In this document: piece by piece, positions 52,401-59,737 of the stretch
How positions within the stretch are numbered: the stretch's first letter is position 1
Layout: every line of letters begins with the position of its first letter
Assembly (NCBI RefSeq): GCF_020215705.1
Contig: NZ_JAIWNB010000017.1
Coordinates: 1-64,000, forward strand
DNA from: Nonomuraea aurantiaca
GTDB taxonomy: Bacteria > Actinomycetota > Actinomycetes > Streptosporangiales > Streptosporangiaceae
Direction of reading: 5' to 3'
Length of the DNA stretch: 64,000 nucleotides
The notes under the pieces: generated by a model
What the model saw: the letters and a program-made list of their open reading frames with translations, nothing else
What the model was told of the DNA's origin: nothing
Database searches by the model: none
Position numbers and translations under genes: made by a program

Positions 52401-52999
52401 GCGACCTCGACGGCGTGGCCGCGCGCTCGCAGATGGAGGACGCCTACCGCAGGATCGCCGTGGCCGCCAAGAACGTCGACACGCGCGAGCACGACATCGC
52501 CGACTCCGACGACTACTTCCAGTACCACGGCGGCATGATCGCCACCGTCCGCGCGCTCACCGGCCGGGCCCCGGCCGCGTACGTCGGCGACAGCACCCGC
52601 CCCGACGCCGTGCGCACCCGCACCCTGTCGGAGGAGACCTCACGGATCTTCCGCGCCAGGGTGGTCAACCCGCGCTGGCTGGCGGCGATGCGGCGGCACG
52701 GCTACAAGGGCGCCTTCGAGCTGGCCGCGACCGTGGACTACCTGTTCGGCTACGACGCCACGACGGGCGTGGTGGCGGACTGGATGTACGACAAGCTCGC
52801 CGAGACGTACGTGCTGGACCGGGAGAACCAGGAGTTCATGGCCCGGTCCAACCCGTGGGCGCTGCACGGCATCGCCGAACGGCTCCTGGAGGCCGCCGAG
52901 CGGCGCATGTGGGAGCACCCGGACCCGGAGATCCTGCGCGGCCTGCAGGAGGTCTATCTCAAGACCGAGGGGGACCTGGAGGACGACACGAGCCGGTGA
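49412..52999 (+). CDS. cobN: CobN, large subunit of cobaltochelatase
   Basis: A 1195-aa protein of the CobN/BchH family: VVMVQPPRGFGDNPIAIYHD, HVGKHGNLEWLPGKSAGMSA (metal-chelatase signature region), NVLPTGRNFYSVDPRAVPSR and the C-terminal WMYDKLAETYVLDRENQEFM. It binds hydrogenobyrinic acid a,c-diamide and inserts Co2+ with an ATPase partner, which here is probably the ChlI/ChlD-like fusion encoded nearby. Start GTG 49412 has GAGGGAGG 8 bp upstream. Its last 46 bp overlap the convergent cbiA gene. Confidence 0.95.
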   Translation: MPGDSRTVLLLSTSDTDLLSARACGAAYRLGNPARLTPDDLPGLLEGADLVVVRLLGGRRAWQEGLDALLAGPRPVVVLGGEQAPDAELMELSTVRGGVCADAHAYLAHGGPANLAELHAFLSDTVLLTGRGFAPPAPTPSWGPLEREARSHEGPVIGVLYYRAHHMAGNTAFVETLCAAVEEAGGQALPVFCSSLRTAEPQLLDTLRVADALVVTVLAAGGSRPATAGAGGDDEAWDVGALAALDVPILQGLCLTTSRQAWEDDDDGLSPLDAASQVAIPEFDGRIITVPFSFKEIDPDGLTVYVADPERAARVAGIAVRHGLLRHTPPGGRRLVVMLSAYPTKHSRVGNAVGLDTPASTVRLLARLAEAGYDLGEGFPGVAEQDGDALIHALIAAGGQDQDWLTEEHLAGNPVRISAASYERWYRTLPAGLRAGIERHWGRPPGELFVHDGDIVLAALRAGNVVVMVQPPRGFGDNPIAIYHDPDLPPSHHYLAAYRWLSAEFGAHAMVHVGKHGNLEWLPGKSAGMSASCGTDAALGDLPLIYPFLVNDPGEGTQAKRRAHAVLVDHMVPPMARAETYGDIARLEQLLDEHATIAAMDPAKLPAIRAQIWTLIQAARLDHDLGLADRPHDTEFDDFILHVDGWLCEVKDAQIRDGLHVLGQAPTGQVRVDLVLAMLRARQMWSGRETLPGLREALGLSEDGTAGLAEVDRAETAARALVAAMEERDWAPEAAQEVACALPADRRELVTRVLAFAAAEVVPRLARTTDELDHVLHALNGGYVPAGPSGSPLRGLINVLPTGRNFYSVDPRAVPSRLAWETGQAMAESLLERYRADTGDWPRSVGLSVWGTSAMRTAGDDVAEVLALLGIRPAWDEASRRVTDLEPIPLAELGRPRVDVTVRISGFFRDAFPHVVAMLDDAVRLAAGLDEPPEHNYVRAHVTATGGEERHATMRIFGSAPGAYGAGLLPLIDSRNWRDDADLAEVYAVWGGYAYGRDLDGVAARSQMEDAYRRIAVAAKNVDTREHDIADSDDYFQYHGGMIATVRALTGRAPAAYVGDSTRPDAVRTRTLSEETSRIFRARVVNPRWLAAMRRHGYKGAFELAATVDYLFGYDATTGVVADWMYDKLAETYVLDRENQEFMARSNPWALHGIAERLLEAAERRMWEHPDPEILRGLQEVYLKTEGDLEDDTSR

Positions 53000-54330
53000 G
53001 CGAGGTCCGGCGATCCGGCCCAGTGCAGGTGCAGGTAGGACGCGGTGACCAGCGGGTCGCCGTGTCCGTCCGGGCCCCCGCCCCGGCTCCGGAACAGCGG
53101 CTCGCCCGCGTGCTCCACGGTGGTCCGGTGGAACTCGTGCCCGTGGAAGCGCTCACCCGCCCTGGTCAGGGGCGAATCCTTCAGGGCCACGGCGTCCCGG
53201 TAGCCGAGCGTGAGCCTGCCGGTCATCCGCGCCCGGCCCGGCACCCGCCCGCACATGCGCCGCCCGTCCAGCTCCTCGCACAGGTAGAGCAGCCCGGCGC
53301 ACTCGGCGGCGATCGGCCCGCCGAAGGACGCCACCTGCGCACGCAGCGGCTCGTTGGCGGCCAGCTCGGCGGCGTACACCTCGGGGAAGCCGCCGCCGAG
53401 CACCACCGCGGCGGTGCCGTCCGGCAGCTTCTCGTCGCGCAGCGGGTCGAAGGCCGCCACGTCCGCACCGGCCGCCCGCAGCAGCTCGACGTGCTCGGCG
53501 TACCCGAACGTGAAGGCCGCCCCGCCCGCCACCGCCACGACGACACTCGCTCTCTCCTCGACCCGCGCGCCCTCCTTCGCCGCGTCCCAGGCCGGGCCGG
53601 TGAGCGCAGACGCCGTCGCCGGGTCCCACGCCGTGGCGGCGAGCGCGGGCGCCGCCGTCGCCAGCCTCATCAGCCCGTCCAGGTCGCAGGAGCGCGTCAC
53701 CAGGGCGCCGAGCCGTTCCACGGCCCGTACGGCCTCGGCCTCCCGTTCGGCGGCGGGCACCAGCCCCAGATGGCGGGAGGGCGTGGCGACGGCGTCGTCA
53801 CGCCGGATCGCGCCGAGCACCGGCACGCCCGCCGCCCCCAGAGCGGCCCGGCACAGCTCCTCGTGCCGGTCCGAGGCCACCCGGTTGAGCACCACCCCGC
53901 CCACCCGTACGCGCGGGTCGAACGTGGCGAACCCGTGCACCACGGCCGCCACCGACCGGCTCTGCCTGGCCGCGTCCACGACCAGCACCACCGGCGCGTC
54001 CAGCAGCCGGGCGACGTGCGCGGTGGAGGCGAAGTCGCTGTCGCCCTTGCCGTCGAACAGCCCCATCACGCCCTCGACCACCGCCACGTCGCACCCGGCC
54101 GCACCGTGCAGGAACAGCGGCGCCACCCGCTCCTCGCCCACCAGCCACGGATCCAGGTTGCGCCCGGGACGCCCGGCGGCCAGCGCGTGATAGCCCGGGT
54201 CGATGTAGTCGGGCCCCACCTTGTGCGGCGAGACCGCCAGCCCGCGCGCCCGCAACGCCGCCATCAGCCCGGTGGCCACGGTCGTCTTGCCGCTGCCCGA
54301 CGAAGGCGCGGCGACCACCAGCCGCGGCAC
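52954..54330 (-). CDS. cbiA: Cobyrinate a,c-diamide synthase (CobB/CbiA)
   Basis: A 458-aa glutamine-dependent amidotransferase. N-terminal P-loop domain with APSSGSGKTTVATG and GPDYIDPGYH; C-terminal GATase domain with GGGFPEVYAAEL and the Cys nucleophile in AECAGLLYLCEE. It amidates carboxyls a and c of hydrogenobyrinate or cobyrinate. The GTG start at 54330 shares its G with the cobO stop (TAGTG); GTG 54336 is also possible. Convergent overlap of 46 bp with cobN. Confidence 0.95.
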   Translation of the reverse strand: MPRLVVAAPSSGSGKTTVATGLMAALRARGLAVSPHKVGPDYIDPGYHALAAGRPGRNLDPWLVGEERVAPLFLHGAAGCDVAVVEGVMGLFDGKGDSDFASTAHVARLLDAPVVLVVDAARQSRSVAAVVHGFATFDPRVRVGGVVLNRVASDRHEELCRAALGAAGVPVLGAIRRDDAVATPSRHLGLVPAAEREAEAVRAVERLGALVTRSCDLDGLMRLATAAPALAATAWDPATASALTGPAWDAAKEGARVEERASVVVAVAGGAAFTFGYAEHVELLRAAGADVAAFDPLRDEKLPDGTAAVVLGGGFPEVYAAELAANEPLRAQVASFGGPIAAECAGLLYLCEELDGRRMCGRVPGRARMTGRLTLGYRDAVALKDSPLTRAGERFHGHEFHRTTVEHAGEPLFRSRGGGPDGHGDPLVTASYLHLHWAGSPDLAHRLVSSSRSPSVLR

Positions 54331-54932
54331 TACCACTCGATGCCTTTCTGACCCTTCTGCCCGGCGTCCATGGGATGACGTACCTTGCCCATCTCCGTCA
54401 CCAGATCGGCGAGTTCGACCAGCCGCTCCGGCGCGTCCCGGCCGGTGATCACCAGATGCTGGGTGCCCGGCCGTCCGGCGAGCGTCTCCAGTACGTCGTC
54501 CAGATCGAGCCACCCCCACTTCAGCGGGTAGGTGAACTCGTCCAGCACGTAGAACCGGTACGTCTCGGCCGCCAGGTCGCGTTTGATCTGCGCCCAGCCC
54601 TCGCGGGCATCGGCCGCGTGATCCTCCTCGGTGCCGGGACGCTGGATCCACGACCAGCCCTCGCCCATCTTGTGCCAGGTCACCGAGCCGCCCTCGGCCG
54701 CGTCGCCGAGCACCTTGAGCGCCCGTTCCTCGCCGATGCGCCACTTGGCCGACTTCACGAACTGGAACACCCCGATCGGCCACCCCTGGTTCCAGGCGCG
54801 CAACGCCATCCCGAACGCGGCCGTCGACTTCCCCTTGCCCGGCCCGGTGTGCACGATCAGCAGCGGTCTCGTCCGGCGCTGCCGGGTCGTGAGACCGTCG
54901 TCGGGCACGGTGGCGGGCTTCCCCTGCGGCAT
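54330..54932 (-). CDS. cobO: Cob(I)yrinic acid a,c-diamide adenosyltransferase
   Basis: A 200-aa CobO/BtuR-type enzyme with the P-loop variant GPGKGKST, AFGMALRAWNQGWPIGVFQF, and TYPLKWGWLDLDDVLETL. It transfers adenosyl from ATP to the Co(I) corrin. It lies 2 bp after the ChlID stop, directly before cbiA, in the cbt-phosphatase-chlID-cobO-cbiA transcription unit. Confidence 0.95.
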   Translation of the reverse strand: MPQGKPATVPDDGLTTRQRRTRPLLIVHTGPGKGKSTAAFGMALRAWNQGWPIGVFQFVKSAKWRIGEERALKVLGDAAEGGSVTWHKMGEGWSWIQRPGTEEDHAADAREGWAQIKRDLAAETYRFYVLDEFTYPLKWGWLDLDDVLETLAGRPGTQHLVITGRDAPERLVELADLVTEMGKVRHPMDAGQKGQKGIEW

Positions 54933-54934
54933 GA

Positions 54935-57055
54935 TCAGACCGCCTTTCGATGATCGCGTACGGCCGAACCCAGATTCCGTTGATCGCGTCCGGCTGAACC
55001 CAGATTCCGGTGATCCCGTACGACCGACCCCAGGTCGGAGAGCGCGTCGAGCGAGACGAGGCCCGCCCGCAGCCGTGCCGCCAGCCGGACCGCCAGGCCC
55101 AGCCGCACCGGGCCGCTCTCGCAGTCCACGACCACGCTCGCCGTGCCGTCCAGCAGGGCGGCGGCCCGCTCCACGTCGCCGCCCGCCGTCACCCGCCCGT
55201 CGGTCACCAGCACCAGCAGCGGCCGCCGTGCGGGGTCGCGCAGCCGCTCCACGCGCAGCACCTCCGCCGCCCGCACCAGCCCGGCCGCCAACGGCGTACG
55301 GCCACCGGTCGGCAGCGAGCGCAGCCGGGCCGCCCCCGCCTCCACCGACGAGGTCGGCGGCAGCGCCAGCACGGCGCCCGCACCGCGGAAGGTGACCAGG
55401 CCGACCTTGTCGCGCCGCTGGTAGGCGTCGAGCAGCAGGCTGAGCACCGCCGTCTTGACGGCGCTCATCCGCCGGCGAGCCGCCATCGAGCCGCTGGCGT
55501 CCACCACGAACAGTACGAGGTTGCCCTCCCTGCCCTCGCGCACCACCTCGCGAAGGTCGTCCTGGCGCAGCACCAGGCCGGGACCGTTACGCCCGCGCGC
55601 CACCTGGTGCGGCGCCGCCGCCAGCATCGTCGCCATCACGTGGAGATCGCGGACCCGTCCGCCGGGGCGGCGCGAGGCGGTGTCCCGGCCGCGCGGGGTG
55701 CGCGAGCGCGAGCGCCGCCCCGCTGCGCCGTCGCCGATCCCGGGCACCTGGAGCAACGGCACCCGGTACGGCGCCGCCGGCCCGGCCACCCGGCCCGGCG
55801 GCTCCTGCTCGCGGGTGTTCTCGGCGTCGCGCGCCGACGTTTCGCCGTCACCGGCCGGTGGCGAGGCGTACGCCGGGCCGCCGTCCTCCCCAGGCCCGGA
55901 ACGGTCAGCAGGCCCGGAGGCGTCAGCAGGCCCGGAGGCGTCGGGAGGTCCGGAGGCGTCAGCAGGTCCGGACGCGTCAGGAGGTCCGGTGATGTCCGGA
56001 CCCCCGCCATCGGGACCGTCCGGATCGTCCGGATCCTCATCCTCCGACGTGCTCTCCAGCAGCTCGTCGAGCAGCGACTCGTCCAGCCCCGGCGCGTCGA
56101 AGGGGTCGCGCCGCCGCCGATGCGGCAGCGACAGGCGAGCCGCCGCCCGTACATCCTCGGTCGTCACCCTCTCGCGCCCATGCCAGGCGGCATGGGCGAT
56201 GGCGGCGTTGGCCGTGACCAGGTCGGCCCGCAACCCGTCCACCTCGAACGCCGCGCACACCGTCGCGATCTGCCGCAGTCGCGCGTCGGGCAGCCGCACG
56301 CCGGACACCCGGCCGCGGGCCTGGGCGATCCTGGCCGCCAGCGCCGATTCCTCCGCCGCCCACCGGGCCGCGAACCTCCCGGCGTCCGCGTCGAAGGCCA
56401 GCCGGCGTCGTACCACCTCGGCGCGTTCCACCGGATCCCTGGACGCCTTCACCTCCACCGTCAGCCCGAACCTGTCCAGCAACTGCGGCCGCAGCTCGCC
56501 CTCCTCCGGGTTCATGGTCCCGACCAGCAGGAACCGGGCGGGGTGCCGGACAGAGACCGACTCCCGCTCCACGTAGCAGGTCCCCAGGGCCGCGGCGTCC
56601 AGCAGCAGGTCCACCAGGTGGTCGTGCAGCAAGTTCACCTCGTCCACGTACAGGACGCCGCGGTGCGCGGCCGCCAGCAGGCCCGGCTCGAACGCCTTCA
56701 CCCCCTCCGTCAGCGCCCGCTCCACGTCGAGCGAGCCGGCCAGGCGGTCCTCCGACGCCCCCACCGGCAGCTCCACCAACGCGGCCGGACGGCGAAGCCC
56801 CTGGACCCCCGGCTCGTGCGGGCCGTCCGGGCACTCGGCGTCGGGCGCGGCCGGATCGCAGGCGAACCGGCAGCCGGGCACCACGTTCACCGGGGGCAAC
56901 TGGGCGGCCAGCGCGCGCACGATGGTGGACTTGGCGGTGCCCTTCTCACCCCGTACCAGCACACCGCCCACCCGTGGCGAGACGGCGTTGAGCACCAGCG
57001 CCAGCTTCAGGTCGTCGAGCCCGACGACGGCGCTGAACGGATACGAGACGATCAA
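54935..57055 (-). CDS. ChlI/ChlD-like AAA+ and VWA fusion, probable cobaltochelatase partner
   Basis: A 706-aa magnesium-chelatase-like protein. The AAA+ ChlI domain has Walker A GEKGTAKST (36-44) and Walker B RGVLYVDEVNLLHDHLVD; the C-terminal VWA (ChlD) domain has the MIDAS loop VVDASGSMAA. The linker holds repeats of the type GPADASGP, and the very C-terminus holds about three units of RDHRNLGSA type (30-bp DNA repeat). As no separate CobS/CobT genes are seen, it is the likely ATPase motor for CobN. The start TTG 57055 has GGAAGG 7 bp upstream and lies beside a 23-bp duplication. Confidence 0.9.
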   Translation of the reverse strand: MIVSYPFSAVVGLDDLKLALVLNAVSPRVGGVLVRGEKGTAKSTIVRALAAQLPPVNVVPGCRFACDPAAPDAECPDGPHEPGVQGLRRPAALVELPVGASEDRLAGSLDVERALTEGVKAFEPGLLAAAHRGVLYVDEVNLLHDHLVDLLLDAAALGTCYVERESVSVRHPARFLLVGTMNPEEGELRPQLLDRFGLTVEVKASRDPVERAEVVRRRLAFDADAGRFAARWAAEESALAARIAQARGRVSGVRLPDARLRQIATVCAAFEVDGLRADLVTANAAIAHAAWHGRERVTTEDVRAAARLSLPHRRRRDPFDAPGLDESLLDELLESTSEDEDPDDPDGPDGGGPDITGPPDASGPADASGPPDASGPADASGPADRSGPGEDGGPAYASPPAGDGETSARDAENTREQEPPGRVAGPAAPYRVPLLQVPGIGDGAAGRRSRSRTPRGRDTASRRPGGRVRDLHVMATMLAAAPHQVARGRNGPGLVLRQDDLREVVREGREGNLVLFVVDASGSMAARRRMSAVKTAVLSLLLDAYQRRDKVGLVTFRGAGAVLALPPTSSVEAGAARLRSLPTGGRTPLAAGLVRAAEVLRVERLRDPARRPLLVLVTDGRVTAGGDVERAAALLDGTASVVVDCESGPVRLGLAVRLAARLRAGLVSLDALSDLGSVVRDHRNLGSAGRDQRNLGSAVRDHRKAV
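54951..55010 (-). repeat. 30-bp tandem repeat at the 3' end of the ChlID gene
   Basis: Two 30-bp units (54951-54980 and 54981-55010) and a decayed third one follow each other in frame, coding repeats of the RDxRNLGSA type at the C-terminus. The units differ at three positions, so the duplication is fairly recent. Confidence 0.8.
55895..55985 (-). repeat. 18-bp minisatellite in the ChlI-ChlD linker
   Basis: About five units of 18 bp related to GGTCCGGAGGCGTCAGCA code ASGPPD/ASGPAD repeats in the linker between the AAA+ and VWA domains. Units differ by one or two bases. Confidence 0.8.
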
Positions 57056-57092
57056 GACAGGACCTTCCGTACGATCAAGACAGGATCTTCCG
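57047..57092 (-). repeat. 23-bp tandem duplication across the phosphatase/ChlID junction
   Basis: 57047-57069 and 57070-57092 are 23-bp units with two differences. Each holds GGAAG(G/A)TCCTGTCTTGATCG on the coding strand, i.e. a ribosome binding site and a TTGA in which a stop (TGA) and a start (TTG) overlap. The phosphatase stop is in the first unit read, the ChlID start in the second. Confidence 0.85.
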
Positions 57093-57710
57093 GTTGACGT
57101 GGGCGACCCGCCAGCCGCCTCGCGTGACGGTCAGCTCGGTGACGGACAGCGGCGCGAGATCGAAACGGGCGGCGCGCAGCGGGTCCAGTCCCAGCGCGTG
57201 GCCGAGCGCCGCCCGGATGGCGCCCGCGTCGCAGACGGCGACCGCCTCGGGCTCCCCGCGTCCCGAGTCGAGCCAGTCCGCCATCCGCGCCGCCAGCACG
57301 GTCAGGCTCTCCCCGCCATGCGGCGCCGCGTCCGGATCCGCCAGCCAGCTCGCCAGCGCGTCCGGCTCCTCCTGCGCGACCCGCCCGTACGGCAGGCCGC
57401 GCCACCGGCCGTGATCCGCCTCCGCGAGCGCGGCAACCACGCACGCTTCCCGGCCGAGCGCGGCGGCGGTCTGCCGCGCGGCGGCACTGGGAGCGACCCA
57501 CGCCGAGCCGACCCCGGCCACCGCTGAGCCGGGCACCACCGAGCCAGCCACCACCGAGCCAGCCACCACCGAGCCAGCCACCACCGAGCCAGCCACCACC
57601 GAGGCCAGGCTGTGTGCTCTGGCCAGGCTCGCCGCGTCGGCGTCCTCGTCAGCCCCGGGAAAGCAGGCGGTCCGCATCCCCGGCGTGCTGGCGTGCCGGA
57701 CGAACAGCAC
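57075..57710 (-). CDS. Histidine-phosphatase family protein, CobC-like
   Basis: A 211-aa protein beginning MLFVRHASTPGMRTACFPGA, the RH-motif of the phosphoglycerate-mutase superfamily, here RHAST instead of RHGET, with the second catalytic block (EADHGRWRGLPYGRV) and a late histidine lost or replaced in VAVCDAGAIRAALGHALG (usually SHG). The position in the cobalamin cluster suggests alpha-ribazole phosphatase, but the changed His motif makes activity uncertain. Residues 36-60 are a VVAGS repeat from a 15-bp minisatellite. It is followed by ChlID after a duplicated junction. Confidence 0.75.
   Translation of the reverse strand: MLFVRHASTPGMRTACFPGADEDADAASLARAHSLASVVAGSVVAGSVVAGSVVAGSVVPGSAVAGVGSAWVAPSAAARQTAAALGREACVVAALAEADHGRWRGLPYGRVAQEEPDALASWLADPDAAPHGGESLTVLAARMADWLDSGRGEPEAVAVCDAGAIRAALGHALGLDPLRAARFDLAPLSVTELTVTRGGWRVAHVNRKILS
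57534..57604 (-). repeat. 15-bp minisatellite in the phosphatase gene
   Basis: Four complete identical units of CACCACCGAGCCAGC (57534-57593) and a partial fifth, coding VVAGS repeats in frame on the minus strand. Perfect copies indicate recent expansion. Confidence 0.9.
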
Positions 57711-57716
57711 GCCGGC

Positions 57717-58457
57717 TCAGCCCGGCGAGGCGGCGGTCGCGGGTACGGCCGCCGCCCGCCGCGCCGCCCGGTCGCTCACCCATCCGAACAGCACGCCGAA
57801 GGCCGTCCAGAAAACGAGCTGCGTCCCCAGCGACACGAGCCTGAACTGCCACAGCAACGTGGCGGGGAAGCCCTGGGGCACCTCGTCCACGGTCGGCAAC
57901 AGCAGCCACGCGGCGATCACCGGGACCAGGAACGCCACCCCAGCCGCGACCCACCGCGCCCACGGCCCGGCGGTCACCCGGCGCGCGGTCGCCACCGCGA
58001 TCGCGATCGCGGCCAGGCCGACAAGGACCATCACGAGATAGAGGGCGGTCCGGCTGTTGATCGTTTCCGGGTCTCCGACAGCCGGTGGATTGGCCGGATA
58101 TTTCACGAACGGTACGAGGATCGCCGCCCCGAACGCCGACCCGGCGGCGGCGAGCGCCAGCCCGCCCTCCGACCGTGGGCCGACCCGGCCCCGCAGACCC
58201 GCGTACACCAGGGCGAAGACCCCACCCACGGCCAGCCCGTACAGGCCGGTGGCGAGGAAGAGCCCGGCTTTCTGCCCCGGCCTGCTGACCAGCTCCTCCT
58301 CGCCGTGAGCATGGCCAGGTTCCTGCGCGGCGTGCGCCTGTTCCAGTGCGATAGCACTGTCCACCTGCGGTTCCCCGAAGGCGAAGGCGAAGCCGCCCGC
58401 GATCGATCCGGCCAGCAGGCCCAGAAGCAGGCCCCTGACCAGCAGGGTGCGTACCAT
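57717..58457 (-). CDS. cbtA: CbtA, cobalt transporter subunit (putative)
   Basis: A 246-aa membrane protein with about six helices (MVRTLLVRGLLLGLLAGSIA at the start, GYPx-like VPFVKYPANPPAVGDPETIN and the WxxxP-type VDEVPQGFPATLLWQFRLVSLGTQ). The His-containing loop HAAQEPGHAHGEEE may bind metal. It matches the CbtA family, which is linked to B12 riboswitches and cobalt uptake. ATG 58457 follows the cbtB stop by 8 bp. Confidence 0.9.
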   Translation of the reverse strand: MVRTLLVRGLLLGLLAGSIAGGFAFAFGEPQVDSAIALEQAHAAQEPGHAHGEEELVSRPGQKAGLFLATGLYGLAVGGVFALVYAGLRGRVGPRSEGGLALAAAGSAFGAAILVPFVKYPANPPAVGDPETINSRTALYLVMVLVGLAAIAIAVATARRVTAGPWARWVAAGVAFLVPVIAAWLLLPTVDEVPQGFPATLLWQFRLVSLGTQLVFWTAFGVLFGWVSDRAARRAAAVPATAASPG

Positions 58458-58465
58458 GCCGAGGT

Positions 58466-58654
58466 CTAGTGACAGGGCACGCCGAGCAGGTGCCGCCCGT
58501 CGTGCAGGAGTTCGTGCAGATACGCACCCGTCTGCGAGATGGCTCCGTTGTCCATCAGCACCAGGTAGGCGATCAGCAGCAGTACCGGCACGGCCAGCAA
58601 CCACAGCCGCAGACGGGGGAACGGAATGACGGTAGGAGCGGACAGACCACTCAT
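58466..58654 (-). CDS. cbtB: CbtB, small cobalt transporter subunit (putative)
   Basis: A 62-aa single-helix protein. One membrane segment (LWLLAVPVLLLIAYLVLM) is followed by a His-rich tail, HELLHDGRHLLGVPCH, the typical CbtB metal-binding end. ATG 58654 is preceded by GAGGAGG with 5-bp spacing. It is the first gene after the second cobalamin riboswitch and is co-transcribed with cbtA and the cobalamin genes downstream. Confidence 0.9.
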   Translation of the reverse strand: MSGLSAPTVIPFPRLRLWLLAVPVLLLIAYLVLMDNGAISQTGAYLHELLHDGRHLLGVPCH

Positions 58655-58682
58655 CAGTGCCTCCTCAGGGATGACGCGTCCC

Positions 58683-58800
58683 AACAAATGAGGTCACGGA
58701 GGCCCAAGCGACCTGGCTCCCGGGATCTACGTCCCGGATACAGTGGCGCGTCCGCACCGGCATCTCACCGGATTTCCCTTGGACAACCGTGAAATCTACC
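58683..58800 (-). ncRNA. Cobalamin riboswitch before cbtBA
   Basis: Read on the minus strand, the leader contains GGGAAATCCGGTGAGATGCC, GGTGCGGACGC, the B12 box GCCACTG (58747-58741) and GGGAGCCAGGTCGC, all features of a B12 aptamer. It lies between the ruined peptidase and cbtB, about 30 nt from the gene. Excess cobalamin should stop cobalt uptake. Confidence 0.92.
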
Positions 58801-59440
58801 GGAACGTATCCTTTCCTCCCGTTCGCGTCAACACATCGAGGAGGCCGGACGTTGGCGGTGTGAAGCGCGCACGGCTGGTGGCGGGTGCCACTCGCGGGGG
58901 GATGGAGCGCAGGTTGAACGCGTAGCGCGCGGCGGAGTCGGCGATGGCGTCCGCGTCCACGTCCAGCGCCGTGGCGTCGATGTTGGCGATGGTGTCGCAC
59001 GCCTGGTGGTAGCAGGCGTCGTTGGGGACCCCGGCCGTCCCGCCGAACAGCGCCGCCTCCGCGGCCGTCTTGATTCCCTCGGCACCGGTGAAGATGCCGC
59101 CGGCTGGTATCCCGACCGCGATGAACGGCCCGTAGTCCGAGCGCCCGTCGAAGTCCGTGCCGACTGTGGGCAGGCCGCGGGAGCCGTTGAACGCCACCAG
59201 TTGCTTCTCGATCTCTGTCGAACCGGGCGGACCGGCCGGGGAGCCCCGTTGTCGGAGTTGTCCCCGTCGTACAGCTTGTAGGCGTAGTTCGGGGAGGCCA
59301 CCATGTCGAAGTTCAGATACAGCTGGATGCGGTCCCCGATGCGCTTGTGACAACGACCCGACGTACTGATCGGAGCCGAGCAGCCCGATCTACTCGGCCG
59401 CCCAGAAGGCGAAGCGGATCTGCTTGTGGCGGTGTGGGCG
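58796..59440 (-). pseudogene. Ruined M28-family metallopeptidase
   Basis: The minus strand carries the C-terminal two thirds of an M28 aminopeptidase: KQIRFAFWAAE then a TAG, IGLLGSDQYVGSLSQA, LYLNFDMVASPNYAYKLYDG and TEIEKQLVAFNGSRGLPTVG, TDFDGRSDYGPFIAVGIPAG, DACYHQACDTIANIDATAL. The TAG replaces the second Glu of the usual AEE pair, the catalytic Glu. At least two frameshifts follow (near 59350 and 59260), and the N-terminal part is missing from about 59440. Its 3' end touches the B12 riboswitch. Confidence 0.85.
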
Positions 59441-59737
59441 GGGTTATGGTCAGTCGGGAGTGGCGGCTGTGTGTCGCTCGCATGTTCGACCCGGCGGGTC
59501 AACTTCTGGTAGTGTAACGGTCACTGTCGGTGAAGGTTTGGATGGGTGGCGGGTGATCCGAGCGGGTCGGTGGAGTGCTGGCGTGGAGGCGCAGACCTCG
59601 TGGCGCTTCCGCCGCTGTGGTCGCCAACTGGTGGGTTTGCCGGCCCGTATGGTGCTGGGGGCGGTCGGGGATGGCTGAGGCGTTGCGGCCGATTCGGGCG
59701 CCGTTCGTGGCTACCGGGCCGTGCGGGGCGGCTGTCC
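59441..59737. other. Stretch between peptidase and transposase relics, no gene recognised
   Basis: About 300 bp in which no reading frame has a known product. It includes the left junction of the transposase relic. I see no clear inverted terminal repeat. Confidence 0.4.

Noticed and set aside
51491..52528. Long minus-strand frame opposite cobN
   Set aside because: Valine/Gly/His-rich shadow composition, with no start signal; cobN is certain on the other strand.
57534..57604. CRISPR array
   Set aside because: The repeats are contiguous 15-bp units without spacers and remain in frame; it is a minisatellite. No CRISPR array or cas gene is seen in the window.
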